In this document: piece by piece, positions 1 through 9,088 of the stretch
Numbering within the stretch: the first letter of the stretch is position 1
Layout of the letters: each line of letters begins with the position of its first letter
Source: Oscillospiraceae bacterium
GTDB taxonomy: Bacteria; Bacillota; Clostridia; Oscillospirales; Oscillospiraceae
Length of the DNA: 64,000 nucleotides
NCBI GenBank assembly: GCA_022800215.1
Contig: JAAWPV010000004.1
Coordinates: forward strand, 1-64,000
Reading direction: 5' to 3'
Notes under the pieces: model-generated
Told to the model about the DNA's origin: nothing
Database searches by the model: none
The model's input: only the letters and a program-made list of their open reading frames with translations
Made by a program: the position numbers and the translations under genes

Positions 1-18
1 CTTTCCGTATACGGAAAG
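1..18. repeat. 18-bp perfect palindrome at window edge
   Basis: CTTTCCGTATACGGAAAG reads the same on both strands. It lies about 30 bp before the first gene. It could be an operator or the end of an upstream terminator, but the flanking sequence is cut off. Confidence 0.4.
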
Positions 19-48
19 AAAACATGTTAAAGAAAGAAGGAAGCGGAT

Positions 49-2742
49 ATGAAGAAAAAAGTTTTGTCCCTTATGCTGGTCATGGTGCTGGCCCTGTGCC
101 TGTTCCCGGTGTCCGCACTGGCGGCGGACTATACCGAGGTGGTCCCCTGCCAGTATGACCAGGTGATGGACTTCTCCGAGGGCCTTGCCGCGGTGTGTGT
201 GAACGGCAAATGGGGCTTCATTGATAAGACCGGCAAGGTGGTCATTCCCTGCATCTATGACGGTGTAAAGAGTTTCTCCGAGGGTCTTGCGGCAGTGAGC
301 GTCGGTATTGGAGGAAACGGCAAATGGGGCTATATCGACCGGGAGGGCAAGGAGGTCATTCCCTTCACATATAACGAAGCGTCCAGCTTCTCCGAGGGCC
401 TTGCGGCGGTTGGCAAAGAAAACGGCAGAGGCAAAGACTTTTTCGGCTATTATTTCTGCATTCAGGGCTACATCAATAAGACGGGTGAGGTGGTCATCCC
501 CCTCCAATATGAGACGGCGGGCCCCTTCATCGATGGCCTTGCAGTGGTGAGTACCGGCAACCGGAAAGGCGGGGTGGACTGGTACTTTGGTGTGATCGAC
601 AAGACGGCGAAAGAGATCGTGCCCTGCAAATATGAGTATATCGACAGCTTCTCCGAGGGCTTTGCGGTGGTACGGAACACCGACTACCTGGAGGGTTACA
701 TCGACAAGACGGGCAAGGAGGTCATTCCCTGCCAATATGAGGCGGCAGCGGCTTTCTCCGAGGGCCTTGGGTCGGTCTTTGTGGGAGATTTTCCCGGCGG
801 AAGAGTTGGCTTTGTGGATAAGACGGGCCAAATGGTCATCCCCGCCAAGTACGGTGACGGAAGCAGTACGGCAACCTTCACCTTCTCCGAGGGGCTTGCG
901 GGGGTGATGGGGGAAGGCCAATATTATACGCAGGGGTATATCGACAAGACCGGTCAGGTGGTCATCCCCTTCGAGTACAGGGAAGTGCGTCCCTTCTCCG
1001 AAGGCGTTGCCCCGGTAGCCATTGGTGCCGCAAGAGTCGGCAGCAAATGGGGCTACATTGACAAGACGGGTACCCTGGTCATCCCCGCCAAGTATGACGA
1101 TGCCAGGAGCTTCTCCGAGGGCATGGCGGCAGTGGCCGTTGGGACCAATTCACGGGACTACAAATGGGGCTTTGTCTGCCTTGGTGATGCCCCCGTGTAC
1201 GAGGCTGGGCAGTCTCAGGCTACCGTGGCGCCCGAGAGCGACTTCGTCATCGAAAACGGCGTGTTGACCAAATATGTAGGCCCCGGCGGCAACATTGTGA
1301 TCCCCTCCGGCGCGACCAGCATTGGGAAGGAAGCCTTCCTCCAGTGCGGAGACCTGACCGGGGTGACCATTCCCAGCAGTGTCACCAGCATTGGAGACGG
1401 AGCCTTCAAGTGGTGCTGGAACCTGGCCAGCTTGACCATTCCCGACAGCGTGACCTCCATTGGGAAGGAGGCTTTCAGCGGGTGCAGCAGCCTGACCAGC
1501 GTGGTCATTCCCAGCCGTGTGACCAGCGTTGGAAACGAGGCGTTTGCCTACTGTACGAGCCTGGCCAGTGTGACCATTCCCAATGCGATTACCAGCCTTG
1601 GGCGGAGTGCGTTCGAGGGCTGCCAGGATCTGAAGAGCGTGACCATTCCAGGCAGTTTGGCAACCATTGACGGTAAGGCATTCTACAAGTGTACCGGTCT
1701 GACCAACGTGACGATCCAGTCCGGTGTGACCAGCATTGTCAGTGAGGCCTTCCGCGAGTGCGGGAGCCTGACGAGTGTGACCATCCCGGGCAGTGTGACC
1801 AGCATTGGGACAAGTGCCTTCTACGGCTGCACGAGCCTGACGAGTGTGACCATCCCGGGCAGTGTGACCAGCATTGGGACAAGTGCCTTCTACGGCTGCA
1901 CGAGCCTGACCAGCTTGACCATCCCTGACAGCCTGACCAGCATGGGAGCAAGTGCGTTCTACGGCTGTAAGGGCCTGACCAGCGTGACCTTTGGCAGCAG
2001 CATGACCACCACAGGAAGGGACATCTTCTCCGGCTGCAGCGGCCTGACCAGCGTGGTCATCCCCTCCACCATCACCGCCATTGACAGTTCGGCCTTCAAC
2101 TGGTGCCAGGGTATGACCAGCATAACCATTCCCAGCAGCGTCACCAGCATTGGAGATTTTGCGTTCAACTCCTGCGACAGGCTGAAGGACATTTACTACG
2201 GCGGCACCGAAGCCCAGTGGCAGGCCATTCAAATTGGTGACTTTAACTTGTCTCTTAACTACTGCACCGTCCACTATAATAGCCCCATGCCCGCGCCCGC
2301 CGTGCCGGAGAAGCCCACTGCCTACACCTCCACCCAGACCGTGCTGGTGGACGGGGAGAAGGTGGAGTTCCAGTGCTACGCCCTCAAGGACGCAAACGGC
2401 AACGACACCAACTACATCAAGCTCCGGGACATCGCGTCCATCCTGAACGGAACCGCCGTTCAGTTTGAGGTGGGCTGGAACGGCGCGGTGAACATCGAGA
2501 CCGGAAAGGCGTACACTCCCAACGGGAGCGAAATGTCCACCCCCTTCAGCGGCAACCGGATTTATGAAAATGCCGCCTCCGCCACCAACATCAACGGTGT
2601 GCCGGCGAACTTGGAAGCCATCGTGCTGAAGGACGACGGCGGCAACGGCTACACCTACTACAAACTCCGGGACCTGGGCACCGAGCTGGGCTTCCAGGTA
2701 GACTGGAGCGCCGAAAAGGGCATCTTTATCGAAACAAAGTAA
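49..2742 (+). CDS. secreted WG-repeat / BspA-type leucine-rich repeat protein
   Basis: This 897-residue protein starts with a clear signal peptide (MKKKVLSLMLVMVLALCLF, cleavage near ALAA). Residues ~30-385 hold about nine WG repeats of the pattern KWGFIDKTGKVVIP...F(S)EGLAAV. Residues ~410-760 are BspA-type LRR_5 repeats (LTSVTIPGSVTSIGTSAFYGC type, ~23 residues each). The C-terminal ~110 residues carry two YIKLRDIA / YYKLRDLG motifs, resembling the stalk modules also called copper amine oxidase N-like domains. No catalytic motif is visible. Family knowledge suggests surface binding or scaffolding. The start has a good ribosome site (AAGGAAG). It is followed by its own terminator, so it is probably monocistronic. 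The natural ligand cannot be told from sequence. Confidence 0.9.
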   Translation: MKKKVLSLMLVMVLALCLFPVSALAADYTEVVPCQYDQVMDFSEGLAAVCVNGKWGFIDKTGKVVIPCIYDGVKSFSEGLAAVSVGIGGNGKWGYIDREGKEVIPFTYNEASSFSEGLAAVGKENGRGKDFFGYYFCIQGYINKTGEVVIPLQYETAGPFIDGLAVVSTGNRKGGVDWYFGVIDKTAKEIVPCKYEYIDSFSEGFAVVRNTDYLEGYIDKTGKEVIPCQYEAAAAFSEGLGSVFVGDFPGGRVGFVDKTGQMVIPAKYGDGSSTATFTFSEGLAGVMGEGQYYTQGYIDKTGQVVIPFEYREVRPFSEGVAPVAIGAARVGSKWGYIDKTGTLVIPAKYDDARSFSEGMAAVAVGTNSRDYKWGFVCLGDAPVYEAGQSQATVAPESDFVIENGVLTKYVGPGGNIVIPSGATSIGKEAFLQCGDLTGVTIPSSVTSIGDGAFKWCWNLASLTIPDSVTSIGKEAFSGCSSLTSVVIPSRVTSVGNEAFAYCTSLASVTIPNAITSLGRSAFEGCQDLKSVTIPGSLATIDGKAFYKCTGLTNVTIQSGVTSIVSEAFRECGSLTSVTIPGSVTSIGTSAFYGCTSLTSVTIPGSVTSIGTSAFYGCTSLTSLTIPDSLTSMGASAFYGCKGLTSVTFGSSMTTTGRDIFSGCSGLTSVVIPSTITAIDSSAFNWCQGMTSITIPSSVTSIGDFAFNSCDRLKDIYYGGTEAQWQAIQIGDFNLSLNYCTVHYNSPMPAPAVPEKPTAYTSTQTVLVDGEKVEFQCYALKDANGNDTNYIKLRDIASILNGTAVQFEVGWNGAVNIETGKAYTPNGSEMSTPFSGNRIYENAASATNINGVPANLEAIVLKDDGGNGYTYYKLRDLGTELGFQVDWSAEKGIFIETK
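1765..1902 (+). repeat. two perfect tandem 69-bp repeats inside the LRR region
   Basis: Bases 1765-1833 and 1834-1902 are identical over 69 bp (23 codons, one LRR unit). Neighbouring units differ at many positions. Exact identity points to a recent in-frame tandem duplication, so repeat number may vary between strains. Confidence 0.9.
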
Positions 2743-2755
2743 ACATGCAAAAAGC

Positions 2756-2781
2756 CCCGCCGGGAGAGAACTCCCGGCGGG
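2756..2781. terminator. bidirectional intrinsic terminator
   Basis: CCCGCCGGGAG and CTCCCGGCGGG pair perfectly around an AGAA loop. ATTTT follows on the plus strand and an A-rich stretch precedes it. It separates the convergent WG/LRR gene and the gerQ-like gene. Confidence 0.85.
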
Positions 2782-2802
2782 ATTTTGTATGCAGTGACTG
2801 TC

Positions 2803-3321
2803 TCAGCCCCAACCCAGGTTCTGGGCGGGACAGCCCGGACCCGGGCAGGGGAGGGTAGCGGTGTCCTGACCGACCACGCCGCTGCCCATACCGTAGCTCA
2901 TATCAACCCCGGGGGCAAAGCCGGGAGCCATACCGGTCTGCCCGCCGGATGTACCCTGGCCGAAGAGGGGATTGTTCATCTGCCAGGGCCGGTGGCCGGG
3001 CAGGTAGAAGGTGACGAACTTGATGGAGAAGATGTCACAGGTGACAAAGGTCTGGCTCAGCTCCTGGTAGAGAGTCACCACGCTGGTGCCCACAGCGTAG
3101 AGGATGCCCGATTTGGTGACGGCGTTCTGGGTGCCCACCAGGAACTCGATGACCACATACTGGCCCAGGTTATCGGCCAGGAATTGCTGCATGGAGCCCT
3201 CCATAGCCGGGGTGTTGAAGTCCTGCTGGGGCGGGGTGGTGATGGAACCGTTCTGTCCGGCGGCCGCGAGGGCGGCGCTGAGGGCCGGGTTCTGGGTGGA
3301 GTCGGGATATATTCTTGCCAT
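2803..3321 (-). CDS. gerQ: GerQ-like spore coat protein
   Basis: The track ORF starts inside cwlJ. The ATG at 3321 is preferred because GGAGG sits 8 bases upstream of it, giving 172 residues (B. subtilis GerQ is 181). The N-terminus is Q/P-rich. The core (SMQQFLADNLGQYVVIEFLV, then SGILYAVGTSVVTLYQ and CDIFSIKFVTFYLPG) has the GerQ layout: short helix, then a small beta domain. The C-terminus is Gly/Met/Pro-rich. In Bacillus, GerQ is a cross-linked coat protein needed to localise CwlJ, and gerQ follows cwlJ in one operon. The same order here is the strongest support for the call. Individual residue matches are modest, so the identification leans on context. Confidence 0.7.
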   Translation of the reverse strand: MARIYPDSTQNPALSAALAAAGQNGSITTPPQQDFNTPAMEGSMQQFLADNLGQYVVIEFLVGTQNAVTKSGILYAVGTSVVTLYQELSQTFVTCDIFSIKFVTFYLPGHRPWQMNNPLFGQGTSGGQTGMAPGFAPGVDMSYGMGSGVVGQDTATLPCPGPGCPAQNLGWG

Positions 3322-3337
3322 AGGATAAGCCTCCAAT

Positions 3338-3772
3338 TTAGGTGTCCGCATAGGCGGCGGTGGGATTGTAGAAGCAGTGGTCACCGATGCGGATGGCAAA
3401 GGTGCCCACGGCGGATGGGAAATTGGGCCGGCACTCGGGACTGTAGGGGTTGAAAAACCAGAGGGCAAAACCCAGGTTGGTGAGGCGGTGTCCCGCCATG
3501 GCCCACTCGGCGATGTCCCAGTGGATCTGGTCCAGGCTCATGTTGTAAATGTTCTGGGCGTTGTAGCTGCCCCCTACGGTCTCCATGGCACAGACGAACT
3601 GCCTGGGTTGAAAAACCACCTGGCGGACGGTCTTGTACTTGGAGTACTCGCCGTATGTAATGTTCACACGGTTCATGACCACACTGGCCACTGCCTTCAT
3701 GCCGTTTTCCCCTTCGCCCCCGGCCTCGCACTTGATGACCCGGGCCAGGCACTCCAGGTCGGAATATGCCAT
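3338..3772 (-). CDS. cwlJ: CwlJ/SleB-family spore cortex-lytic enzyme
   Basis: The 144-residue protein matches the Hydrolase_2 (SleB/CwlJ) catalytic domain. It has the ARVIKCEAGGEGENGMKAVA motif with the catalytic Glu at ~17, then VASVVMNRV, and FQPRQFVCAM. There is no signal peptide and no peptidoglycan-binding domain, which is the CwlJ rather than SleB arrangement. It would degrade muramic-delta-lactam cortex during germination. Its ribosome site AAGGAAGGAG overlaps the stop of the upstream membrane protein gene, so the two are probably co-translated. The gerQ-like gene follows after 16 bp. Confidence 0.88.
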   Translation of the reverse strand: MAYSDLECLARVIKCEAGGEGENGMKAVASVVMNRVNITYGEYSKYKTVRQVVFQPRQFVCAMETVGGSYNAQNIYNMSLDQIHWDIAEWAMAGHRLTNLGFALWFFNPYSPECRPNFPSAVGTFAIRIGDHCFYNPTAAYADT

Positions 3773-3787
3773 TGTCTCACTCCTTCC

Positions 3788-4201
3788 TTACGCGGGCAGC
3801 TCCTCATCTGGGAGAACCTCGTCCTCGCCCTGCTGTGCGGCGTTTAAAGCCCAAAACCGCAGAATAGCGGCGGCCAGGACAAACAGGGAGGCCCACAGGT
3901 TCACCTGGGAAAGGCGGATGCTTTCCCGGCTTCCTGTCCGGCAGGCGTCGCTTTGGCCTCTGAGCGCCAAGGTGAAGAAATACCCCAGGGCCCCGATGGC
4001 GATGGCTCCCGATGCGCGTTGGAAGGGAAAGGGGGCCTCCAGACAATCTGTGTTTCCGCCCTCCCTGGCGGTGCAGAGGGATTCCCGCTGCAGCAGCACG
4101 GACTTGAGGGAGAGAAGAATGCCCAGGACCAACAGGACCAGGAACATGATGGAGGTGTTGACCGTCTCCAGCGCAGAGTCATATAAGGTCTCGTCGGCCA
4201 T
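3788..4201 (-). CDS. small three-span membrane protein upstream of cwlJ
   Basis: The ATG at 4201 is chosen over the GTG at 4213 because GGGAG lies 5-6 bases before the ATG, while the GTG abuts its ribosome site. The ~137-residue product has three hydrophobic segments (around SIMFLVLLVLGILLSL, GAIAIGALGYFFTLAL and NLWASLFVLAAAILRFWAL) and an acidic tail. I do not recognise a family. Its position as first gene of the cwlJ-gerQ operon suggests a spore membrane role (inference). Confidence 0.75.
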   Translation of the reverse strand: MADETLYDSALETVNTSIMFLVLLVLGILLSLKSVLLQRESLCTAREGGNTDCLEAPFPFQRASGAIAIGALGYFFTLALRGQSDACRTGSRESIRLSQVNLWASLFVLAAAILRFWALNAAQQGEDEVLPDEELPA

Positions 4202-4278
4202 TTCTGCTCCCACCTTCCTGCCCGCTTCAAGTCATTCTACGCGGCTTGGGGGGAAAAGGTGTTTCCGCCGATTCGCCC

Positions 4279-4307
4279 TTGTGCCCAGCGGGGAAAAATG
4301 ATATAAT
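4279..4307 (+). promoter_or_regulatory. promoter of radC
   Basis: TTGTGC, a 17-bp spacer, then TATAAT, ending 39 bp before the radC start. Confidence 0.6.
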
Positions 4308-4346
4308 ATTTCATTCCACAGAAAAAGAGAGAAGGAGGGGAACGTC

Positions 4347-5021
4347 ATGTCCATGCACCAGGGTCACCGCCAGCGGATGAAGGAAGAGTTTCTGGCCCGG
4401 CCCGACTCCTTCCCTGACCATAAGCTTCTGGAGCTGCTGCTTTTCTACGCCAATCCCCGTTCGGACACCAACCCCACCGCCCATGCGCTCATAGAGCAGT
4501 TTGGCTCTCTGGCCGGGGTGCTGGACGCCGCCCCCGAGGAGCTCCGGAAAGTCCTGGGCATGGGGGACCACGCCGTCGTTCTGCTGAAAACGATGAAGGA
4601 GCTTTCCCGCCGCTACCTGACGGCCCGCACCGGGATGGACGATATTCTGCAAAATACGGACGATGTGTTTTACCTGCTTCGGCCCCACTTTTTCGGCGCC
4701 CGGTCGGAGCGGGTCTGTGTGGTCTGTCTGGATGGCAAGGGCAAAAATCTCGGGGTACGGAAGATCAGCGAAGGCAGCGTCAATGCCGCCGAGGTCACCA
4801 CCCGAAAAGTGATGGAGGCCGCCATGGCCCTCAATGCCGAAAAGGTCATTCTGGCACACAATCACCCCTCCGGCCTGGCCCTTCCTTCACCGGAGGACAA
4901 GGCGACCACCATCCACCTGGCCAGAGTCCTTGCCAGCGTTGGCATCACCCTTGCGGACCATGTCATCTTCACCGATGACGACATGGTCTCCATGAAGGAC
5001 AGCGGCATCCCGCTCATATAA
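4347..5021 (+). CDS. radC: RadC family protein (JAB/MPN metalloprotease-like domain)
   Basis: The 224-residue protein has the N-terminal helix-hairpin-helix type UPF0758 region (LLELLLFYANPRSDTNPTAH). A C-terminal JAB1/MPN domain follows with the metal motif HNHPSG and downstream PSPEDKATT. Length is normal for the family. The start has AGGAGGGG in front. RadC was linked to DNA repair historically, but its biochemical role is unsettled. The next gene is uvrB, with its own promoter. The first residues MSMHQGHRQRMKEEFL are typical for clostridial RadC. Confidence 0.9.
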   Translation: MSMHQGHRQRMKEEFLARPDSFPDHKLLELLLFYANPRSDTNPTAHALIEQFGSLAGVLDAAPEELRKVLGMGDHAVVLLKTMKELSRRYLTARTGMDDILQNTDDVFYLLRPHFFGARSERVCVVCLDGKGKNLGVRKISEGSVNAAEVTTRKVMEAAMALNAEKVILAHNHPSGLALPSPEDKATTIHLARVLASVGITLADHVIFTDDDMVSMKDSGIPLI

Positions 5022-5048
5022 AAATTTGAAAATATTTTCTTAGTTGCA

Positions 5049-5077
5049 TTGACATAGAACATTTGTTCTGATAAAAT
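5049..5077 (+). promoter_or_regulatory. uvrB promoter with LexA (SOS) box in the spacer
   Basis: TTGACA (5049-5054), 17 bp, TAAAAT (5072-5077). The spacer holds GAACATTTGTTC (5057-5068), an exact match to the Gram-positive LexA/DinR operator GAAC-N4-GTTC. LexA bound here would block RNA polymerase, so uvrB should be DNA-damage inducible. Confidence 0.85.
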
Positions 5078-5108
5078 ATATGGGAGAGTAAAAGGAGGAG
5101 ATGTGCCC

Positions 5109-7076
5109 ATGCCGGAATTCAAGGTAGTCAGTCCCTTTGAGCCCTCGGGTGACCAGCCTCGGGCCATCGAGGCCCTGGCGGCGGGGGTGGAGAACGGCCT
5201 TACTGAGCAGACTCTTCTGGGCGTCACCGGCTCGGGCAAGACCTTTACCATGGCAAAGGTCATCGAGAAGGTCCAGCGGCCCACCCTGGTGCTGGCCCAC
5301 AACAAGACCCTGGCCGCCCAGCTCTGCGCCGAATTTAAGGAGTTTTTCCCCAACAACGCCGTGGAGTACTTCGTCTCCTACTACGACTACTACCAGCCCG
5401 AGGCTTACATCCCCCATACGGATACCTTCATTGAGAAGGACTCGGCAGTGAACGATGAGATCGACCGGCTCCGCCTCTCCGCCACCGCCTCCCTCATCGA
5501 GCGCCGGGACGTGATCGTGGTGTCCTCCGTTAGCTGTATTTACGGCCTGGGCGAGCCTGACGACTACGCCCATATGATGATCACTGTCCGGGTGGGGGAG
5601 GAGTTCAAACGGGAGGAGTTCATGCGCCGGCTCATCGAGGACCGGTATGAGCGCAACGACATCGCCTGGGAGCGGAATATGTTCCGGGTCCGGGGGGACA
5701 CCATCGAGGTCTGGCCCGCCTACTGGCGGGACACCGCCATCCGGGTGGAGTTCTTCGGGGACGAGGTGGACCGCATTTCGGAGATCAACGTGGTTTCCGG
5801 GGCGGTGATCCGCCGCTTAGAGCACATCCCCATCTACCCCGCCAGCCACTATATCACCCCCCGGGAGAAGATGGCCGCCGCCATCCAGGAGATCTACAGG
5901 GAGCTGGAGGAGCGGGTGGCCTTCTTCGAGCAGAATGAGATGCTGGTGGAAGCCCAGCGCATCAAGCAGCGGACCATGTACGACATCGAGATGCTCCAGG
6001 AGCTGGGCTTCTGTTCAGGCATTGAAAACTATTCCCGGGTCATCGCCGGTCGGCCCGTGGGCTCCGCCCCCATGACGCTGCTGGACTATTTTCCCGATGA
6101 TTTCCTCATGTTCATTGACGAAAGCCATATCTCTCTGCCACAGGTCCATGCCATGTACAACGGAGACCACGCCCGAAAGACCACCCTCATCGACTACGGC
6201 TTCCGCCTGCCCTGCGCTTTTGACAACCGCCCCTTGAAGTTCGAGGAGTTCGAGGAGCGGCTCAACCAGGTCATCTACGTCTCCGCCACCCCCGGCCAGT
6301 ACGAGCGGGAGCGGTCTGGCCAGATAGTGGAGCAGCTCATCCGGCCCACGGGCCTTCTGGACCCCAAGGTGGAGGTCCGCCCGGTGGAGGGCCAGATCGA
6401 CGACCTCATCGGGGAGATTAACGCCCGTACCGCCAAGGGGGAGCGGGTGCTTGTCACCACTCTTACCAAGAAGATGGCCGAGGACCTCACCGCCTACCTC
6501 AAAAATGTGGGCATCAAGGTCCAGTATATGCACCACGATGTGGATACCATGGAGCGGCAGGAGATCATTCGGGACCTGCGCCTGGGCACCTATGACGTGC
6601 TCATCGGCATCAACCTCCTCCGGGAGGGTCTGGACCTTCCCGAGGTGAGCTTGGTGGCCATTCTGGATGCGGATAAAGAGGGCTTCCTCCGGGGGGAGAC
6701 CAGCCTCATCCAGACCATCGGCCGGGCGGCCCGGAACGCCGATGGCCTTGTCATCATGTACGCCGACACCATCACCCGGTCCATGCGAGCCGCTCTGGAC
6801 GAGACGGAGCGCCGCCGCCAGATCCAGGATGAATTCAACAAGGCCCACGGCATCGTGCCAAAGACCATCATCAAGTCCATCCGTGACGTGGTCAACCTCT
6901 CGGACGCCGAGGAGGAGGCCGACCGGACCCTCCGCCAGAAGCACAAGATGACCCGCTCCGAGCTGGACAAGGCCATCGAGAAGTTGGAGAAGGAGATGAA
7001 GGAGGCCTCCAAGCGGCTGGAGTTCGAGTACGCCGCCGTCCTCCGTGACCGCATCATAGAACTGCGGGGCAAGTAA
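5109..7076 (+). CDS. uvrB: excinuclease ABC subunit B
   Basis: UvrB is the helicase-like damage-verification subunit of nucleotide excision repair, acting with UvrA and UvrC. The 656 residues include Walker A GVTGSGKT (~38), the beta-hairpin region [12 protein letters not shown] (~92), helicase motifs DESH and [37 protein letters not shown], and a C-terminal UVR domain (~615-650). ATG 5109 gives the standard [17 protein letters not shown] start. The GTG at 5103 is only 4 bases from AGGAGG. uvrB is separated from uvrA by six genes rather than being in an operon with it. Confidence 0.97.
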   Translation: MPEFKVVSPFEPSGDQPRAIEALAAGVENGLTEQTLLGVTGSGKTFTMAKVIEKVQRPTLVLAHNKTLAAQLCAEFKEFFPNNAVEYFVSYYDYYQPEAYIPHTDTFIEKDSAVNDEIDRLRLSATASLIERRDVIVVSSVSCIYGLGEPDDYAHMMITVRVGEEFKREEFMRRLIEDRYERNDIAWERNMFRVRGDTIEVWPAYWRDTAIRVEFFGDEVDRISEINVVSGAVIRRLEHIPIYPASHYITPREKMAAAIQEIYRELEERVAFFEQNEMLVEAQRIKQRTMYDIEMLQELGFCSGIENYSRVIAGRPVGSAPMTLLDYFPDDFLMFIDESHISLPQVHAMYNGDHARKTTLIDYGFRLPCAFDNRPLKFEEFEERLNQVIYVSATPGQYERERSGQIVEQLIRPTGLLDPKVEVRPVEGQIDDLIGEINARTAKGERVLVTTLTKKMAEDLTAYLKNVGIKVQYMHHDVDTMERQEIIRDLRLGTYDVLIGINLLREGLDLPEVSLVAILDADKEGFLRGETSLIQTIGRAARNADGLVIMYADTITRSMRAALDETERRRQIQDEFNKAHGIVPKTIIKSIRDVVNLSDAEEEADRTLRQKHKMTRSELDKAIEKLEKEMKEASKRLEFEYAAVLRDRIIELRGK

Positions 7077-7105
7077 CGTCAAACCAACAAAGAGAGATGA
7101 CCCTT

Positions 7106-8041
7106 ATGACCCCTCGATCGCAAGAACTACTGGACCGCTGGCAGGTCCGCAAGACCCCCAGGCAGAAGGAGGCCTTCTATCTCTGGCTCTGCGGGGTTTT
7201 GCAGCAGGCAGGCTATACCCCCCAGGTGGAGCAGGGCCGCGGGAACTGCCGGAACATCCTGGCCGGCGACCCGGAGAAGGCCAAACTCCTTCTTACCGCC
7301 CACTACGATACCCAGCCCGTCCTGCCCTTTCCCAACTTCATCACCCCCCGGAACCTGCTTTTTTATATTCTCTACCAGCTTCTTCTGGTCCTGCCCCTCT
7401 TCCTGGGGGCCTTCGTCATCAGCTTCACGGCGGCGGTGCTGGAGGCGCCCATCCAGGTGTCGATAGCCCTCAGCTATGCCCTCTGCATCTTCTTTGTCTG
7501 GTGGCTCTTCTTCGGCAAGGCCAATAAGCACACTGCCAATGACAATACCAGCGGGGTCATCACTCTGCTGGAAACGGCGCTGTCCCTTCCTGAGACGGAC
7601 CGGAGCAAGATCTGTTTCGTCTTTTTTGACAACGAGGAGAAGGGGATGCTGGGCTCCGCCGCCTTTGCCAAAAAGCACAGGCAGGCCCAGAAAGATGCCC
7701 TGGTCCTCAATTTCGACTGTGTCTCCGACGGAGACTACATCCAGTTTTTCCCCTCCAAGGCTTTGAAAAAAGAGGAAATCACCCTTGAAAGGCTGGAAAA
7801 AGCCGTTCAAAGCCGGGGAGAAAAGCAGGTGGAGGTGGTTCGCTCTTTCGGCTTCTACCCCTCGGACAACGCCCGGTTCCGCCGCGCCTGCGGCGTGTGC
7901 GCCCTCAAGAAGGGCAAGGCGGTGGGCTACTATATGGACCGTATCCATACCAATAAGGACGTTATCTTCGAGGAGGAAAACATTACCCTCCTCCGGAACG
8001 GGATCTTGAACCTGATACACACAATGAAAGGTGAGGAATGA
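7106..8041 (+). CDS. membrane-embedded M28-type metallopeptidase
   Basis: Residues up to ~65 include the M28 ligand motif LTAHYDTQP. A block of about 80 residues with two or three membrane spans follows (NLLFYILYQLLLVLPLFLGAF, YALCIFFVWWLFF). The peptidase then resumes with ANDNTSG, FFDNEEKGMLGS and DCVSDGD. So the membrane segment is inserted between the first and second zinc ligands, and the active site should lie close to the bilayer. The ATG at 7106 has better spacing from the purine-rich site than the track ATG at 7097. The stop overlaps the aldo/keto reductase start (ATGA), indicating coupled translation. Substrate unknown. Confidence 0.75.
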   Translation: MTPRSQELLDRWQVRKTPRQKEAFYLWLCGVLQQAGYTPQVEQGRGNCRNILAGDPEKAKLLLTAHYDTQPVLPFPNFITPRNLLFYILYQLLLVLPLFLGAFVISFTAAVLEAPIQVSIALSYALCIFFVWWLFFGKANKHTANDNTSGVITLLETALSLPETDRSKICFVFFDNEEKGMLGSAAFAKKHRQAQKDALVLNFDCVSDGDYIQFFPSKALKKEEITLERLEKAVQSRGEKQVEVVRSFGFYPSDNARFRRACGVCALKKGKAVGYYMDRIHTNKDVIFEEENITLLRNGILNLIHTMKGEE

Positions 8042-9060
8042 ACATGAAATACGTAGAACTCGGCAAGACCGGCCTCAAGTGCGCCGCCGTCTCCTTCGGC
8101 GGCATCCCCATCCAGCGGAGCGACGCCGCCAACACCCTGGCGGTGGTAGACGCCCTGGAAAAGCACGGCATGAACTACATCGACACCGCCCGGGGCTACA
8201 CCGTCTCAGAGGAGTATTTGGGCGCCGCCCTCAAGGGCCGCCGGGACAAGTTTATCCTGGCCACCAAGTCCATGGTCCGGGACTACGAGGGCATGAAGAA
8301 GGAGGTGGAGACCAGCCTCCATAACCTCCAGACCGACTACATCGACGTTTACCAGCTCCACAACCTGCCCCTGGGTGCCTTCGACCAGGTTTTCGGCCCT
8401 GAGGGGGCCTACCGGGCGCTGGCGGAAGCCAAAGAGGCGGGCAAGATCGGCCATATCGGCGCTACCTTCCACTCCCTGGACGCCCTTAAAAAGGTGGTGG
8501 AGGAGTATAGCGACAAGATCGAGACCGTTATGTTCCCCTTCAACATCGTGGAAAGCCAGGGCACCGAGACCCTGAAGCTGGCCCGGGAGAAGGGCATGGG
8601 CACCATCTGCATGAAGCCTATGGCGGGGGGCAATCTGACCGACTGGACCCTGGCTCTTCGGTTCATTGACGCTGCCGGAGTCATGGACATCTCCATCCCC
8701 GGCATGGGCAGCGTGGAGGAGGTGGAGCGCAACGCCGCCGCGGCGGAGACCCTGTCGCCTCTGACGGAGGAGGAACTTGCCAAATGCGAGGCCATCCGCA
8801 AGGAGCTGGGCACCACCTTCTGCCGCCGGTGCGGCTACTGCGCCCCCTGCACCGTGGGCATCAACATCCCCTCGGCCTTCCTTTTCAACAACTACCTTCA
8901 GCATTATGAGGGCCTGGCCGACTGGGCCCGGGGCCGCTACGCCGCCATGGACCATAAGGCGGATGAGTGCATCCAGTGCGGCCTCTGCGAGAGCCGCTGT
9001 CCCTACGAGCTTCCCATCCGGGACATGCTCAAGGAAGTCGCCAAGGCCTTTGAAAGGTAA
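8038..9060 (+). CDS. aldo/keto reductase with C-terminal 4Fe-4S ferredoxin domain
   Basis: Residues 1-~255 form an aldo/keto reductase barrel (YVELGKTGLKCAAVSFGGIP, NYIDTARGYTVSEEYLG, DYIDVYQLHN). The C-terminal ~80 residues carry two cysteine clusters, CRRCGYCAPC and CIQCGLCESRCPYELPI, typical of iron-sulfur fused reductases in anaerobes. It probably reduces a carbonyl substrate with NAD(P)H, with the cluster relaying electrons. It overlaps the preceding peptidase gene by 4 bp. A second in-frame ATG lies at codon 3. The substrate cannot be assigned. Confidence 0.88.
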   Translation: MNMKYVELGKTGLKCAAVSFGGIPIQRSDAANTLAVVDALEKHGMNYIDTARGYTVSEEYLGAALKGRRDKFILATKSMVRDYEGMKKEVETSLHNLQTDYIDVYQLHNLPLGAFDQVFGPEGAYRALAEAKEAGKIGHIGATFHSLDALKKVVEEYSDKIETVMFPFNIVESQGTETLKLAREKGMGTICMKPMAGGNLTDWTLALRFIDAAGVMDISIPGMGSVEEVERNAAAAETLSPLTEEELAKCEAIRKELGTTFCRRCGYCAPCTVGINIPSAFLFNNYLQHYEGLADWARGRYAAMDHKADECIQCGLCESRCPYELPIRDMLKEVAKAFER

Positions 9061-9088
9061 GACATACCTGTAAAAAGGAGGGACCACC

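Noticed and set aside
1300-2200. Possible CRISPR-like array
   Set aside because: The regular units are codon-phased LRR repeats of a protein with no constant spacer/repeat division.
4862-5573. Minus-strand ORFs across the uvrB promoter
   Set aside because: They read through the promoter and SOS box, overlap radC and uvrB, and have no ribosome sites or domains.
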